Shown here piece by piece: positions 25,269 to 36,627 of a stretch of 64,000 bases of DNA. The position numbers and the translations under genes were made by a program. This stretch comes from Larus michahellis. Its lineage: Eukaryota; Chordata; Aves; Charadriiformes; Laridae. How positions within the stretch are numbered: position 1 is the first letter of the stretch; each line of letters starts with the position of its first letter. The notes below the pieces were generated by a model. It saw nothing but the letters and a program-made list of their open reading frames with translations. It was not told the origin of the DNA and ran no database searches. The stretch spans positions 26,556,071 to 26,620,070 of the forward strand of contig NC_133930.1 of the NCBI RefSeq assembly GCF_964199755.1, written 5' to 3'.

Positions 25269-26579
25269 TAATGTGTTGCTTTGCATGTGCCAGGTGTCTT
25301 GCTTTTCTTCATTGTGTGGTCGTATGACAGGGAGGCAGCAAAATGTGTAATGGCTGCTTAACCCAAATGCATTTGTGGTGCTGTGCTGGCATGACCCAGG
25401 ATAAGAAAGGGGTGTTTTCACTTGTCAGCCTCGCTTAAACTCAGAGTACACCAACTTCCTTTTGCTTTTTTTTGAAATAGGAATTTCAAGAACAAAATTA
25501 AGCACAATGCAGTGCCAATAGTGTTTTCCGTTTGTATGAGTTGAGGAGGTCTGCATTGTTCCCATTTTACAGACCAAACGTGGAGTGCAGGGATGAAAGC
25601 AAATGCGCTTGGAAGTTTTGGGTGTCCGAGTTGACATCGAGGGCCTCTCTTTTTGAGTCTTTGTTATAGATTATTCCATATTCAAAGCCAGGAACATTCC
25701 AAAATTCAAAACCAGGTGGTTCCTGTTCGTCATCCACCCAGCTAAGACTGTTTACAGATTTCTCATCTTAGTCTCAGCCTCCTTGCTAAGCACCGGGAAA
25801 GTCATAGCCCATGCCTCCAGACTCCCTCCCTGCCTCTTTCGGTCTCACTTGCAGCGCTGTTTTGTTTACTTTACCATTACAAACCGCTTCGTGGGCACTT
25901 GAATCTCCTGCTCCTAATCTCCTTGTCCAGTGAGTTGTAGTCTTCTCATCTGGCTTTTTATCTAATCTCCCTTTCAAACAGGCATGTACATAGGTGCCGG
26001 CTACCAGTCTGTACAGTGTTTTCCCTCTCAGATCTCTAGTACTAAGGAGTGGTCAGCCCTTCTCTCATCTGGTTCTACTGGCAGCACCTAGTCCCAGTTT
26101 TCAGTTTGTTTTCTCTGGATTCATTCCATCCAGTGTGTCCTTTTGTCCCCTTTCAGAGCAGGCAGCTCCTTTCCTCTTTTGCTTGGACCCAGCAGCAGTA
26201 GGAGAGATTAAGAATGCAAGGAAAAAGGATTCATTGCTGTCACTAAACAAAATCTGTTCTAGCTGACCCATGACTGGTCAGAGCTGCAACTGGAGCAATT
26301 CTGTGTCTGTGTGTAGAAGCAAGTGTCACTGCAGGTGCATCTTCTGGAGGTGCAGCTCTGGACTTAGCCTCTGTTGGGCATAAAGAAACCATGTTAACAA
26401 AGGCTTATAATTTGACTAGGTTTTCACAGGGATGTGAGAAACATGTAGTTGATGTGAAGATCATCTCCCTTCAAAATCTTATAAACAATTGATTACATTC
26501 GCAAGCAATCAAAATGGAGGTTAGAAGAGGAAGTGTCAGGCAACTTTAATACCAGAGAACTCTGTATCAACCTGCCTTA
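25269..26579. other. Gene-free sequence upstream of F2RL1
   Basis: GC content falls quickly from the CpG island to background. Open frames are short (up to 90 codons) and unrecognisable. I see no repeat or RNA gene here. Confidence 0.45.
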
Positions 26580-26924
26580 GAGACTTTACTGCTGCCTTTC
26601 AGTACTTAAATGGGGCTTATGAGAAAGATGGGGAGAGAGTTTACAAGGGCCTGTAGTAACAGGACAAGGGGTAACATTTTAAAATTAAAATAGTGTATGT
26701 TTAGATAAGATATAAGGAAGAAATTCTTTACTGTGAGGGCAGTGAGACACTGGAACAGGCTGCTGAGAAGTTGTGGATGCCCCATACCCGGAAGTGTTCA
26801 AGGTCAGGTTGGATGGGGCTTTGAGCAACCTGACCTAGTGAAAGGTGCCCCTGCCCATGGAGTGGGGTTGAACTAGGTGATCTTTAAAGATCCCTTCTGA
26901 CACAAACCACTCTATGATTCTATA
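26580..26924 (+). mobile_element. CR1 LINE 3' end
   Basis: The plus strand shows the C-terminal CR1 ORF2 region in degraded form: a counterpart of YNYLKGG, then ACACTGGAACAGGCTGCTGAG (HWNRLLR-like) at 26747-26767. The CR1 3' UTR follows, with the GGTTGAACTAGGTGATCTTT block at 26865-26884 and a tail reading ctatgattctat. It is 5' truncated. Divergence is moderate, so it is older than the 40 to 59 kb copies but younger than the 4 and 14 kb fragments. Confidence 0.9.
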
Positions 26925-27510
26925 ACAAACTAATCGTCTTTTGACACTTGTAAGCAGTAGTTCCTGGTGCTCCGGCTGTGCCTAGCTAACAAGGCTTTTG
27001 TTGTGGTTTTGTTCTATTTACTTTTATCGAGAAGTTGGTGCTCCTAAATAAGATCTTCATCAGGGCTAATATTTGTTAGGAAGATTCCCCGTTTATAGTC
27101 TACATATGAGTTCTGCTTCATGACTTAAAAAGTATCTAATAGAAAATAGAAATGGTCTTGCCCCTGTTCAGGGACCTCTGCACAGAGGTCAAGCTTCATG
27201 ATCTTTGCTTGCCTTTATTGAAGACAACTAATATGTCAAACCTTTACAATTTACAGAATTTACAAGAAATTTACAGTTCTAGTGTGCCATTTATCAAACA
27301 ATTTGGAAAGAAATTTTGACGGTTTGTAGATATACACAAAACAATTAGGTTCTTGTTCACACTTGTTTGTCTTTGGAAAATAATTGCAATAAATACAGCT
27401 GCCACAGGAAGAATAAATAAGTGACTATAGTTGCTTATTATCCTCAATACCCCAGTACAAATTGGTAGTTTCTTGGGTTTTCTGCTATACGTTTTTTTTC
27501 TGCTACAAAT

Positions 27511-27541
27511 ACATATATATGTGTGTGTATATATATATATT
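27511..27541. repeat. (TA)n/(TG)n microsatellite
   Basis: Alternating pyrimidine-purine sequence: an ACATATATAT block, a GTGTGTGT block, then a TA block. Such compound repeats are usually length-polymorphic. Confidence 0.85.
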
Positions 27542-29509
27542 GCTATATTATACTATAATGAGTTGGAAAGAATCATTTGCACCTTTATATAGTGGCTTGA
27601 AGGGAGCTTTGAACTTGCACATCATTGGTTATTGATTAACAAGGCATAGCCAAAACTGGGAAAAAGATAAATGAGCATCAGCTCATAATTCCCTGCCCTA
27701 GGAATGTTTGTCTGGGGCACGTTATCAGGAAAGTCTTGTGCACCTTTGGGCAAAGGGCATCATTGGAACGTGCTCTCCCTTGCACTTTGAGTTGCTGGTG
27801 GGTGTGGCGGTATTAACACAGTTTAGCGCAGGGGCTCCAAAGGGCACCTTCCTGGGTATACCCCTTAGGTCTTAATTCATTTTTTAACAGCATAATAATG
27901 TGATGTAACATGAAGATGTGTGACTGTCAACGATAGTTGGTGCCCCTTCATTAGATGAGAAATAGATGTGTTTTCATTGCAAGGCATTTGTCAGTACTTG
28001 TGCAGTTTTTGCTAGAATAAATGGGTGGGAGCATTTTCTATATAGAAAGTGTATTTTGTGTGCTTTATGTCTCCGTGTGAATTTCTGAATTCAGATGGCA
28101 AATGTGTTTTCAGTGTGTGGCTTACTGTAATCATACCACATGTCTGTTTGGGGAGAATGTAAGGGGTGGCTATTTGTGCCACATGTCTTACACCAATATA
28201 TGGGGGTTTTTATTGGTTTTTTAAGGTGCAACAAGAGCTTGGTTTGGGAAGGGAGAGGAGATAAAAATCTCCTAACTTAAAAATCACCATGTCTTGTAGG
28301 GATGGCACAAGCACTTAAAATATCCTTCAAACAATGCAGTTATTGCAAGGGTTCAAGGAGGAGGGTGAAGTTTGGTTCAAATGAAACAACGTGAATAATT
28401 TCATTCTAAAAACTAATTTAGTTTTTGATTCAGAAGAAGCTGATGCATCATTTCTTGGTGCTTTAGCCTGTCCTCAGGGTAGCCACCTGGCATCTTAGAA
28501 AACAGGAGAGTACCTTGGTACTAAGTTACTACGAGGCTCTGCTTTCACAGTGCAGGACCAGGTCTCAAGTTTTTTTTATAACTCATTTCAACACATTGAA
28601 GCCCTTTATCCTTCCTCCTTGTGTTTCTCATTCACAAAAGCCCCTGTGCAATCTTAAGCAATCTCTCTCGCTTGTTTTCCTGATCCTTTGAACACTTATC
28701 TGTATTTCCTGCTCAGTTCTCATTGGCCTTGCTGGCAGACTTGTTAGGTACTATATAGTGGTTGTCATAAATGTCCTTGATGCTCTGTGTGTGTCCAGCA
28801 AGGATCCTAGGATACAAGAGGTGTTATGGGCAGCAGCTGTATATTGTTCTGTTTCTCTGGTAGCAGATACCCATTTTATTTCACTCTGTATTTAGAAAGT
28901 CACGTCCATTCCCTCTCTTACACCATCTACCACAAGATTCTTGCAGGTTTTGGAAATTCTGGTGATGGCAAATATGTACTTTATGAGCATGTCATGCAGA
29001 TGTGCTATTGTGTTGTTACTACTTGGGGTGTCAGTGTGGGTAGCATATTAATTTGTGGCATTTTGAGGTCACTGTGTTGAGGGAAGGTAGTCCCTTAATG
29101 GTTATAGGGTGTCATTCTGATTTTTCTGACCTTCAGTTAGCGGTGTCCTGTGTTTATTCCTGATGTTTGGCCTTTGACTCTTCCTGTATTTTCACTTTTC
29201 TCAAAAGCAAGTAGATCCAGGGCTTGGGCTGGAGGCACGACAAAGAGAAGTGGCAAAAGGTCTAGAACAAAATGTTAGGTATGCCCAGTGCCTGGGGGGT
29301 AGAAACATAGATGGCTCAAACCTGATTTCACACTGACATGGAAGTACAGCTGTGACTGCAGTTCACTGTGACCTTGCAGTAATAGAGGACATGCAAATTT
29401 AACAAAATGTCTTGGTCTAAGCAGAATATAGAGCAGTACTTCTGCACTTGTGTTGACAGTTGCTTAACCTGTGGTTATGTCTGTCTTCAAGTGTGCCTAT
29501 AGCTACATC

Positions 29510-29550
29510 AAAAAACAAAACAAAAAACCAAACAAAAAAAACCCCAAAAC
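29510..29550. repeat. A-rich low-complexity (AAAAC-type) repeat
   Basis: Repeated A runs punctuated by single or paired C bases. No retrotransposon body precedes it that I can recognise. Confidence 0.75.
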
Positions 29551-31109
29551 ATGTTAAGGTGCCAAAATAAACCTATTGAAAATTAGGAAATAGTATAATT
29601 TGGGCTTCTTGTGCAATCTTAATTCAGCATGCTTGTGCATACACATTTTGAAAGGGACTTAATTATGATGTCATATCCAATCTTTCCATGGTGCAGTGCA
29701 TTGAGTGTGCTCACGAATAAACAGATAATCTTGTACTCACACCTCTGCTTACATGTATAGATACATCGAAGATACAACCATTTAGCTAGTACTGACTTCT
29801 TATCCTGCTACTGTTGTAAACTGAGAAAGTGCTCTTTCTGCATAGATAGGAATGCAGAGAAAGGGATGTGCAGATTGCTTGTGACTCATCAGTGCAACCA
29901 CTAGTTTTGCCTGAGTTTCTATCTGTCTGATGTATGTAGCGGTATTCTGTTACCTGTGCTGAGGAAATGAAACAATGGATCATTGTTAAGCTAGTCTAAA
30001 AACATTTAATAGCTCAACAAAATGAAACATTGTTATGTGTTGGCATGTTTGTTAGAGAGGGTGTTGCTGTGTCCTTTGCAATAGCCAACTAGTCTCCAGA
30101 GCAAACCGCCTGCAAGCAGACAATGATAAATGGGAGCTTGCATCAACACATGAAGTTTAAAATAAGGTCAGCATAACAGCAGTGGAAACAAGATTATTAA
30201 AAAGCTGTGTGCTTAGCTGTGCAGCCTATTTGCAGTAGAAACACAGTGGAGAAGATTGTGGTGGAAAATTAATCACAGTATTAGTTGTGATGAACTGGAT
30301 GAGCATTTTCCACATCTTTCTCATTCAGAATCCTGTTGGTCCATCTCACATAGGAAGTTTATTGGTGGCCTATCATGGAGATAACTCTGTTTGTATTGAC
30401 ACTGTGGGACTATCCAAATGCCAAATTACTTTTAGGAACAGATCTTTATTAGGTAAACATTAAAAGTGAAAACTGAAAATGTTGAAAGCATTCTGAAACA
30501 TCTTAAAAGTCCATAACATTTCTCAGATAATTTCCACTCTCTGTATTTCTTTTAGTAATATATAATTAAACCACACCAGTTCCAAGGGATTATTTAACTT
30601 AGATTTTACAACAAAACCTTTCTGACTCCAGGCAAATGTTGCAAAATCTGATGAGTATAGTGAAATGTTAATCCTAGCTAGTGAGAAGAGGTAACCAAGT
30701 TTTCCTTCTGGAGATTAATTACATGAATATTGGGATACATTGACCAAACTGAGGAGGTCTGTTTCCTTATTTTCCTTCCATTTCAGTTGATCTACTATTT
30801 GTGTGTACTGGTTTGTAAAGCTGTTTTGAATGGAGTTGAAAGTTATTCCCATGTGTATCTATTTCAATTCTTGTCTAGTGTTTGTACATCTGCACTGGAA
30901 GGAATATAGGGTGGAGTGTATAAAATAACAGTTCCTTTTAAGGTAATCTGAATCATTACAGTGAATCACAAACGCAGTGGGAGTCAACAGTACTTTCTTC
31001 CATCAAAGAAGGTTGTTGTCTGTAATGTATGTGAGGAAGTTCTTCCTTCACTCAGCATCAGTAAGTTATTTGTTGGAGGATGTTTTTAACTCAGTCATGT
31101 CTTCCTTAA

Positions 31110-31470
31110 AGAAAACTGGACAAAGTCCAGAGAAGACGTGATCAATTGGAACAATCTGGAGAATGTTTGGAGCAATTAAATTTGTTTGGTCTAAAGAAGG
31201 TTGTGGAGAGACATGATGACATACTTAAAGGATGTCCAAAGCTGCAGCATGTTTTCCACGTTCATTGAGTAGGCTGAAATGCTAGCAAAGTTAGATATTA
31301 GGAAAAAGTTCTGACAATTGGCACTAGTTTTGTTGAGCTTTCACTTTCTAGGAAATCTGTAGGACCTCCATCACTGGCAGTTTTAAAGTGGTTTAGATGT
31401 AGGTGTATATCTCCTGGCAGAAGTAAGTGATGCGTTGAGTAACTCTTCCAGCCCAGCTAGTAGTGACTCT
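31110..31470 (+). mobile_element. Ancient CR1 3'-end fragment
   Basis: On the plus strand, sequence beginning near 31115 translates like LDKVQRRRDQLEQ, followed by a LFGLKK block near 31183. These correspond to [11 protein letters not shown] and [10 protein letters not shown] of the CR1 C terminus. The 3' part is compatible with the end of ORF2, but the ATTCTATG tail is not recognisable. It is strongly diverged. Confidence 0.6.
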
Positions 31471-34400
31471 ACAACAATGTTTGTAGCAGAATAAAAAGCC
31501 AGTCCTTTATTACACTGACCTCAGTGGTCTTACTGTTATTTGGGATCTGAATACAATAAGATTTGACATAGTGTTCTATGTTGCGAGTCAGCCTTAGTGG
31601 TTTTACACTCATGTACCTCTGTTTAAAAACAAATGCTACTGAAATGCTATCTAGACCCTGTCTTATCTGATTCTAGCTAGGAAGAGTTTAGATCCTTAGG
31701 TCATGCTCATCATTACTGAGCAATAATGACTCAGGCAACAGCAAGGTCTCCTGCTCAGATCCATCATGTTTTTGCCTCTGAGGAGAGGAGCTTGTTCAAG
31801 CCCCTCTGCATTTTTGCTTCCCCACTACACAGATGACAGCAGTTTTCCGAACAAATCAAGGACCAAGAGCCCAGAGGGAGAAGCATTCAGGTGGGCCACT
31901 GAGGGAGAACACCAGCTAGGTTTCAGGGTGTCAGTAGACCTCTGGGAAACCCCATGGGATTTATACCCATTTTGAACAGCTAGAGAAGAGGTGTGGAAAA
32001 ATGTCAGTCACTAAGCACAAAGTTTGGTGGACACCAGGGAGAACTGTACTTTGTGAATCTGAGATAAAAGAGCATGAAGAGAGTGACATTGAACAACACA
32101 CCTGGTCACCTTCAAAGAGCAGCATTAAGACACAGTCTCAGAGACTTGGGAGCTGACTAAATCATAGCCAGATTTGGAAAGTGGGGAGATACAACCCAAA
32201 ATCTGGCTAAGGGGCCATGGGTGGTGTAGTGCTGCCAGACATTTCAGTAGTCCTCTAACAAGAAAAAGCTTTATAAGAAGTTAATCCTGTGTACAAAACA
32301 GATATGATCATAGTCATGTGTGACTTGTGTTTTTCTCCAGAGGGATTTCTTGATGTAGATGATGCCTAGGACAGCTGTAGGGATGGATTAACCTTGGCTG
32401 AGAATTGTTGATGGCTTCTGAGGAACTTAGGATTTGCCCAAGAAGTAACGCCATTCTCAGTTGTGAATGGATTCAGCCTCCAATAAGTTATTTAATGGCA
32501 ACAATGAGTTCCTGTCTGCACCATGAAGCACTTGCTGGTGCTGGGGTCTGTTTAATCAGAGTGTCTTTTTAGATTCCAGTTAGTATTTGCAAAAAACAAA
32601 TTGAAAATGAATTCTGAGAGCTTCACAGAAGGTTTCTGTGCCAAGCTTTTAGTTCAGTTGAACAGATAGGTATGTGACATTCATTCACAACAGTGCCTAC
32701 TGATATAAAAATTGTATGAACAATTCCAGCATTGTACAGTGAAGTAGGACTTGAGAACAAAATTTCTAGACCGGAAAACCCTATTACTCTAAATAGTATT
32801 TGTCTTGGTGATTTTGTGATTGCTTAATTGAATTTATAATTTTTTTCTTTCTTAAAAATTGATACTTGTAAGGAAAAATAAAAGTCATAACTGTTTTATT
32901 AGATAAGAAAATACAATTTTTTTAATCACAGTATCATTTTCCTAAATGGAAAGTGAACTTAGTCTAACATTTGTGCAGTATCAATCCATCACCCCTTTTT
33001 AATTCTGCACTCAGTGGAAGTTTATGCTAGTCTAAATGGCTCTGTAAGTTGCGAGTACAAAATACGGCATTTTGACCACATTTCCTGACTAATTGTGGAA
33101 ATTTTAACAGAATCATACATTTATTAACTTCTAATCATGAATTCCATTTCAAGCATTTGACCTGATCATTTAACTGATCTGCTGATATCTGTGATGTTTT
33201 CTGGAGCTCATCCATGCAATATCCTTATGTTCTTAATTTATCAGTGATCTAAATGAGATATGAAAAATTATAACTTTTCTAGTCATCATGACAGTGAAAC
33301 ATTGCAAGAGCCATCTGGCAGGAGTACAGGGGGGAAAGATAAAGACTTCTAAGGCCATAGCTTTTTATTTTTCCCTTGCCATGTGCATGGACATGCACTA
33401 TCCCACTGCACCCCTGTGTGCTGGACCATAGGTTGGTACAACCACACCAGGATCATTGGATACTCATCCAAAAAGAGGCAGGATTTTAACAGGGTCAGTT
33501 CTGCAGTCTAGTTGATGGCATGCCCGTGTTGATGTAAAAGGTAGTGTTTGAGACATGCATAAAAGTCCAAGGGCTCTGAGCAGGTCAGGCGGTTCGTGTG
33601 GCAGCAGTTATGGCTGATGACATTTAAATTGTACATGGCATTAGAGTTTAAAATGTCAGCATGGCAAGTAGAAAGAATTATTGTTTTGGCAGGGTTTGCC
33701 TGGTTTGGCAGGGAGTGATATCTTGCCTATTGCAGTTTTATACCAATAAATTAAAATGAAGAAAGTTAAGCAACAGATACACAAATGTTTCTGAAAATTT
33801 AGAATGGCATTTAAGTTAACTTCTACAACTGGGAAATAATAGACAATGTGGTGATCCAGTCACATTAACAATTCTGGCTCTGATAGAGTCCAACAATATT
33901 TATAACACGTACATAGGAAGTATTGAATAACTTATGTGTAAGACCTGTCTAAGCAACAAAGAACAACTCAGTCTGTCTGTTCACATCCTCTACTACAAAA
34001 GCAGGGGCTGGGGCCATCCACTCAAATACCAGGAGCCAGGTTCAAATGTAAAAAACGTTGCATAACTGACACCCAGCAAGTAGGAGACCTTTGGAGCTCC
34101 TCAAAAAAGGATGCTGGGGATGCAAGAGGTTTCCGTAAATTTTTGGGAAGGCTGGGCAACACTTGCAAGAGAGAATCATTGAGGATTACTAACTGACTTG
34201 AGAATTCCCCTGAGGAGAATGTAGCGTAAGAGTAATTGGGGAAATAGCATTTATGTTTGTCCTCCTCTTTTTCATTTCTGTGCATCTGCTTATGGTCACT
34301 GTTGTGGCTGGTATCCAGGCCAGTGAGCCTTCCTTTGAATAGTGTGGTCATTTGCCCTAGTTCTTAGGCTCTTCTGAGATGCAGGTTAAACTTGAGTGGC

Positions 34401-36299
34401 ATTATGGATGTCATTTAGGTTCCACTCTGATGTCCTCCAGTGCTTTCCTGTGTTTTCTCCTGTGTGCCTGGCAGAGATGCAGTTTGCTGAGGGAGAGGAC
34501 AGCTCTGTGCTTTTCAGGGAGAACAGCTGTGTCATGTGATGGCAGGACCTGTGGGCTCGGCTGGGTAAGCACAGCCGAATCCTGCAGCAATGGACAGTTT
34601 GAAGCTCACCCAGCTCACAATTTGAAGAAGGTGCTGGCAGTTCTTAACCTGCCTTTGCAGAGCACCCCGCATCATAACTTATCCGAGGAAGGATAGGGCA
34701 GGTCTGTCCAGGCTACCTTGTGATATATATACCTTATCATATACTGGTTTGAGAACAGATACTGTTAGTTGTGGCTTGGGGACAGGGGAATTGGAAAAGC
34801 TGAAGGAGAAAAGATGTCTGTGCTAGAAACTGGTCATCTCCCAGCTCTAGCATGGAAGGGATATGTCTGTCTGGCTTTGAGCATATATGGTCTTTCGTAG
34901 TTTCAATGTAACCCCTCTTTCTAGCTCTAGTAAATGCTGTTTTACCATAGTTCAAGTGGTTTGCAAATTGCTTTCATGGGAATTCCTGCCATCATTGTCA
35001 TTGAGGTGAAAGGGTATGGCTTTTGTCCTACTTAGGGATTATTTGTTAAAAAGAACACTGATTGGAACCATTTCTGTAATTATTTTATCATCAGGATTGT
35101 GGTCTATCTAGAAGCAGAGCCCAGTGTCCATGAAGAAATTGAGTTAAATGGAAAAAGTATGCTGGTTGGCCAGGACTCCAGAAAATTATTTGGAAACCCC
35201 TCATGCTAAGGAAGGACGTGAGGAGGAGATCCATGCAGCTGTGTTGAGTCACAAGCCTTTCACATAGCCATCCTGTCTGTTCTTGCAGTGTTCATGCAGT
35301 ATGGCAAGATCCAGTCTTGTCCCCTCCCAGTGTCTCAGCCCACCTCCCACTGTCTGCACAATCAGGGGAAAACCATAAACACTTTATCAGATACAATGCT
35401 GTTATTTGGCTCAAAGTCAAGGACTACTACATTATCAAAAAAAGCTAGCGTTATGACCAAAAATAATTTTATTATTCTATTGCTACTTTTTGAGGAGGGA
35501 GTTAACTATTTGTGATTGAATTATTTAATATGTGATGAGACTGTTTAATTTCTATTTAAGTTTAATGAACAACATAGCCACAATTATTATTCACAGTTAG
35601 AAAAATGTTTTTTTCTTCTACTTACCTGAAATTTGTCAAACCTTTAAACTCCAGACACGTAACAGTCTTATATGATCTAGATGCTGAATATGAATATGCT
35701 CAGTCAATGTGCATTTAGAAGTAAAGTGAACAGAATTGTTAGGATTTGCAAGTTATTTATTTGCAAGTTATTTGCTGCGTGCGCATGTTCACCATGATAG
35801 AGGTGAAAGTGAAAGACTTTGAGGATGGGAAGGACAGAAAAAGGTGTTTCCCTTTGCCTTGCTGCAGGGCCACGTAGGAATTTCACTGCAACTTCTGAAT
35901 GCCTCATTGTCCCTGCTCTTGCCTGGGCTTCCTTAGGGGGTTGCAAGGGAAAGTGTTTTCACACAATACTGTACCCCAATAGCCCTGCCCTGATCTCCTG
36001 AGCAGCACACGGCAGTACAGGAGCCTGCCGCAAATGTGGGGCTATTGCTGCAAGGCACAGAATCAGGAAACCCTCCTTCTGCCTAAGACCTTTCAGTGTC
36101 TTTGGGGGATGCACAACGTGTAAACAGGATTTGGATTGTTGATCCACCCTTAACATGAGGAACAAGCAGTTAATTTCTTCAGGAGGGTTGAAATATTCTG
36201 ACAGTTGTGCTTATTCCAGTTATGCTGGATTGCACCAGTCCCAAGCAATTTTCAACCCTTCAGTGGCCAAGTCACTGCTCCTTGTGGTGCAATGCTTCA

Positions 36300-36560
36300 T
36301 CCCAAGCCACCAGCATAACAACGCTCAGTAAGAGTCGGTCCTTCACCTGCATCTTGTGAGGGATAATCCTCTTTTTGTGCTGGCCAGCAGTACCCAGTTC
36401 CCTGGTGATGATGTACTTGGCAGCAGCCAGGGTCTTTTACGGGAGCTTCAAGTCCCTGCTCCTGATGAGGTCCTGCCTCGGTGTCTACTGTGAGCCCTGG
36501 CTTGGCTTTTGCAGGCACAGGTGCTCCTGGGACACTTTTTCTGCTGCGCTTAAGGCAACT
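36300..36560 (-). pseudogene. Possible degraded retropseudogene, identity unsure (histone H2A-like?)
   Basis: This GC-richer island in AT-rich surroundings has overlapping minus-strand frames. One frame reads LAAAKYIITRELGTAGQ and then KKRIIPHKMQV, interrupted upstream by a stop. The order of blocks (LAA..EYLT, then AG, then KK.RIIPRHLQ) recalls the C-terminal half of the histone H2A fold, but similarity is weak and may be chance. Neither a start codon nor a poly(A) tail is evident. I cannot assign a function. Confidence 0.18.
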
Positions 36561-36612
36561 AACCAAGCTAACGATTCTGGCTCTTGCTGGGTGAGGAGCT
36601 GTTTTTGCCTTT

Positions 36613-36627
36613 CCCTCCCTCCCTCCC
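36613..36627 (-). other. Potential G-quadruplex, (GGGA)3GGG
   Basis: The plus strand reads CCCTCCCTCCCTCCC, so the minus strand carries four GGG runs with one-base loops, a very stable quadruplex pattern. No promoter or gene is recognisable next to it. Confidence 0.6.

Larger units (their letters stand above)
26925..31109. other. Gene-free intergenic sequence
   Basis: AT-rich, with no frame above about 84 codons and nothing recognisable as protein. It contains a TA/TG microsatellite (27511-27541) and an A/C-rich low-complexity stretch (29510-29550). No CR1 is visible. Confidence 0.5.

Noticed and set aside
24874-25350. 158-codon plus-strand frame upstream of F2RL1
   Set aside because: CpG-island composition explains the length. 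No domain or splice structure is recognisable. A noncoding divergent transcript is possible, but a protein is not supported.
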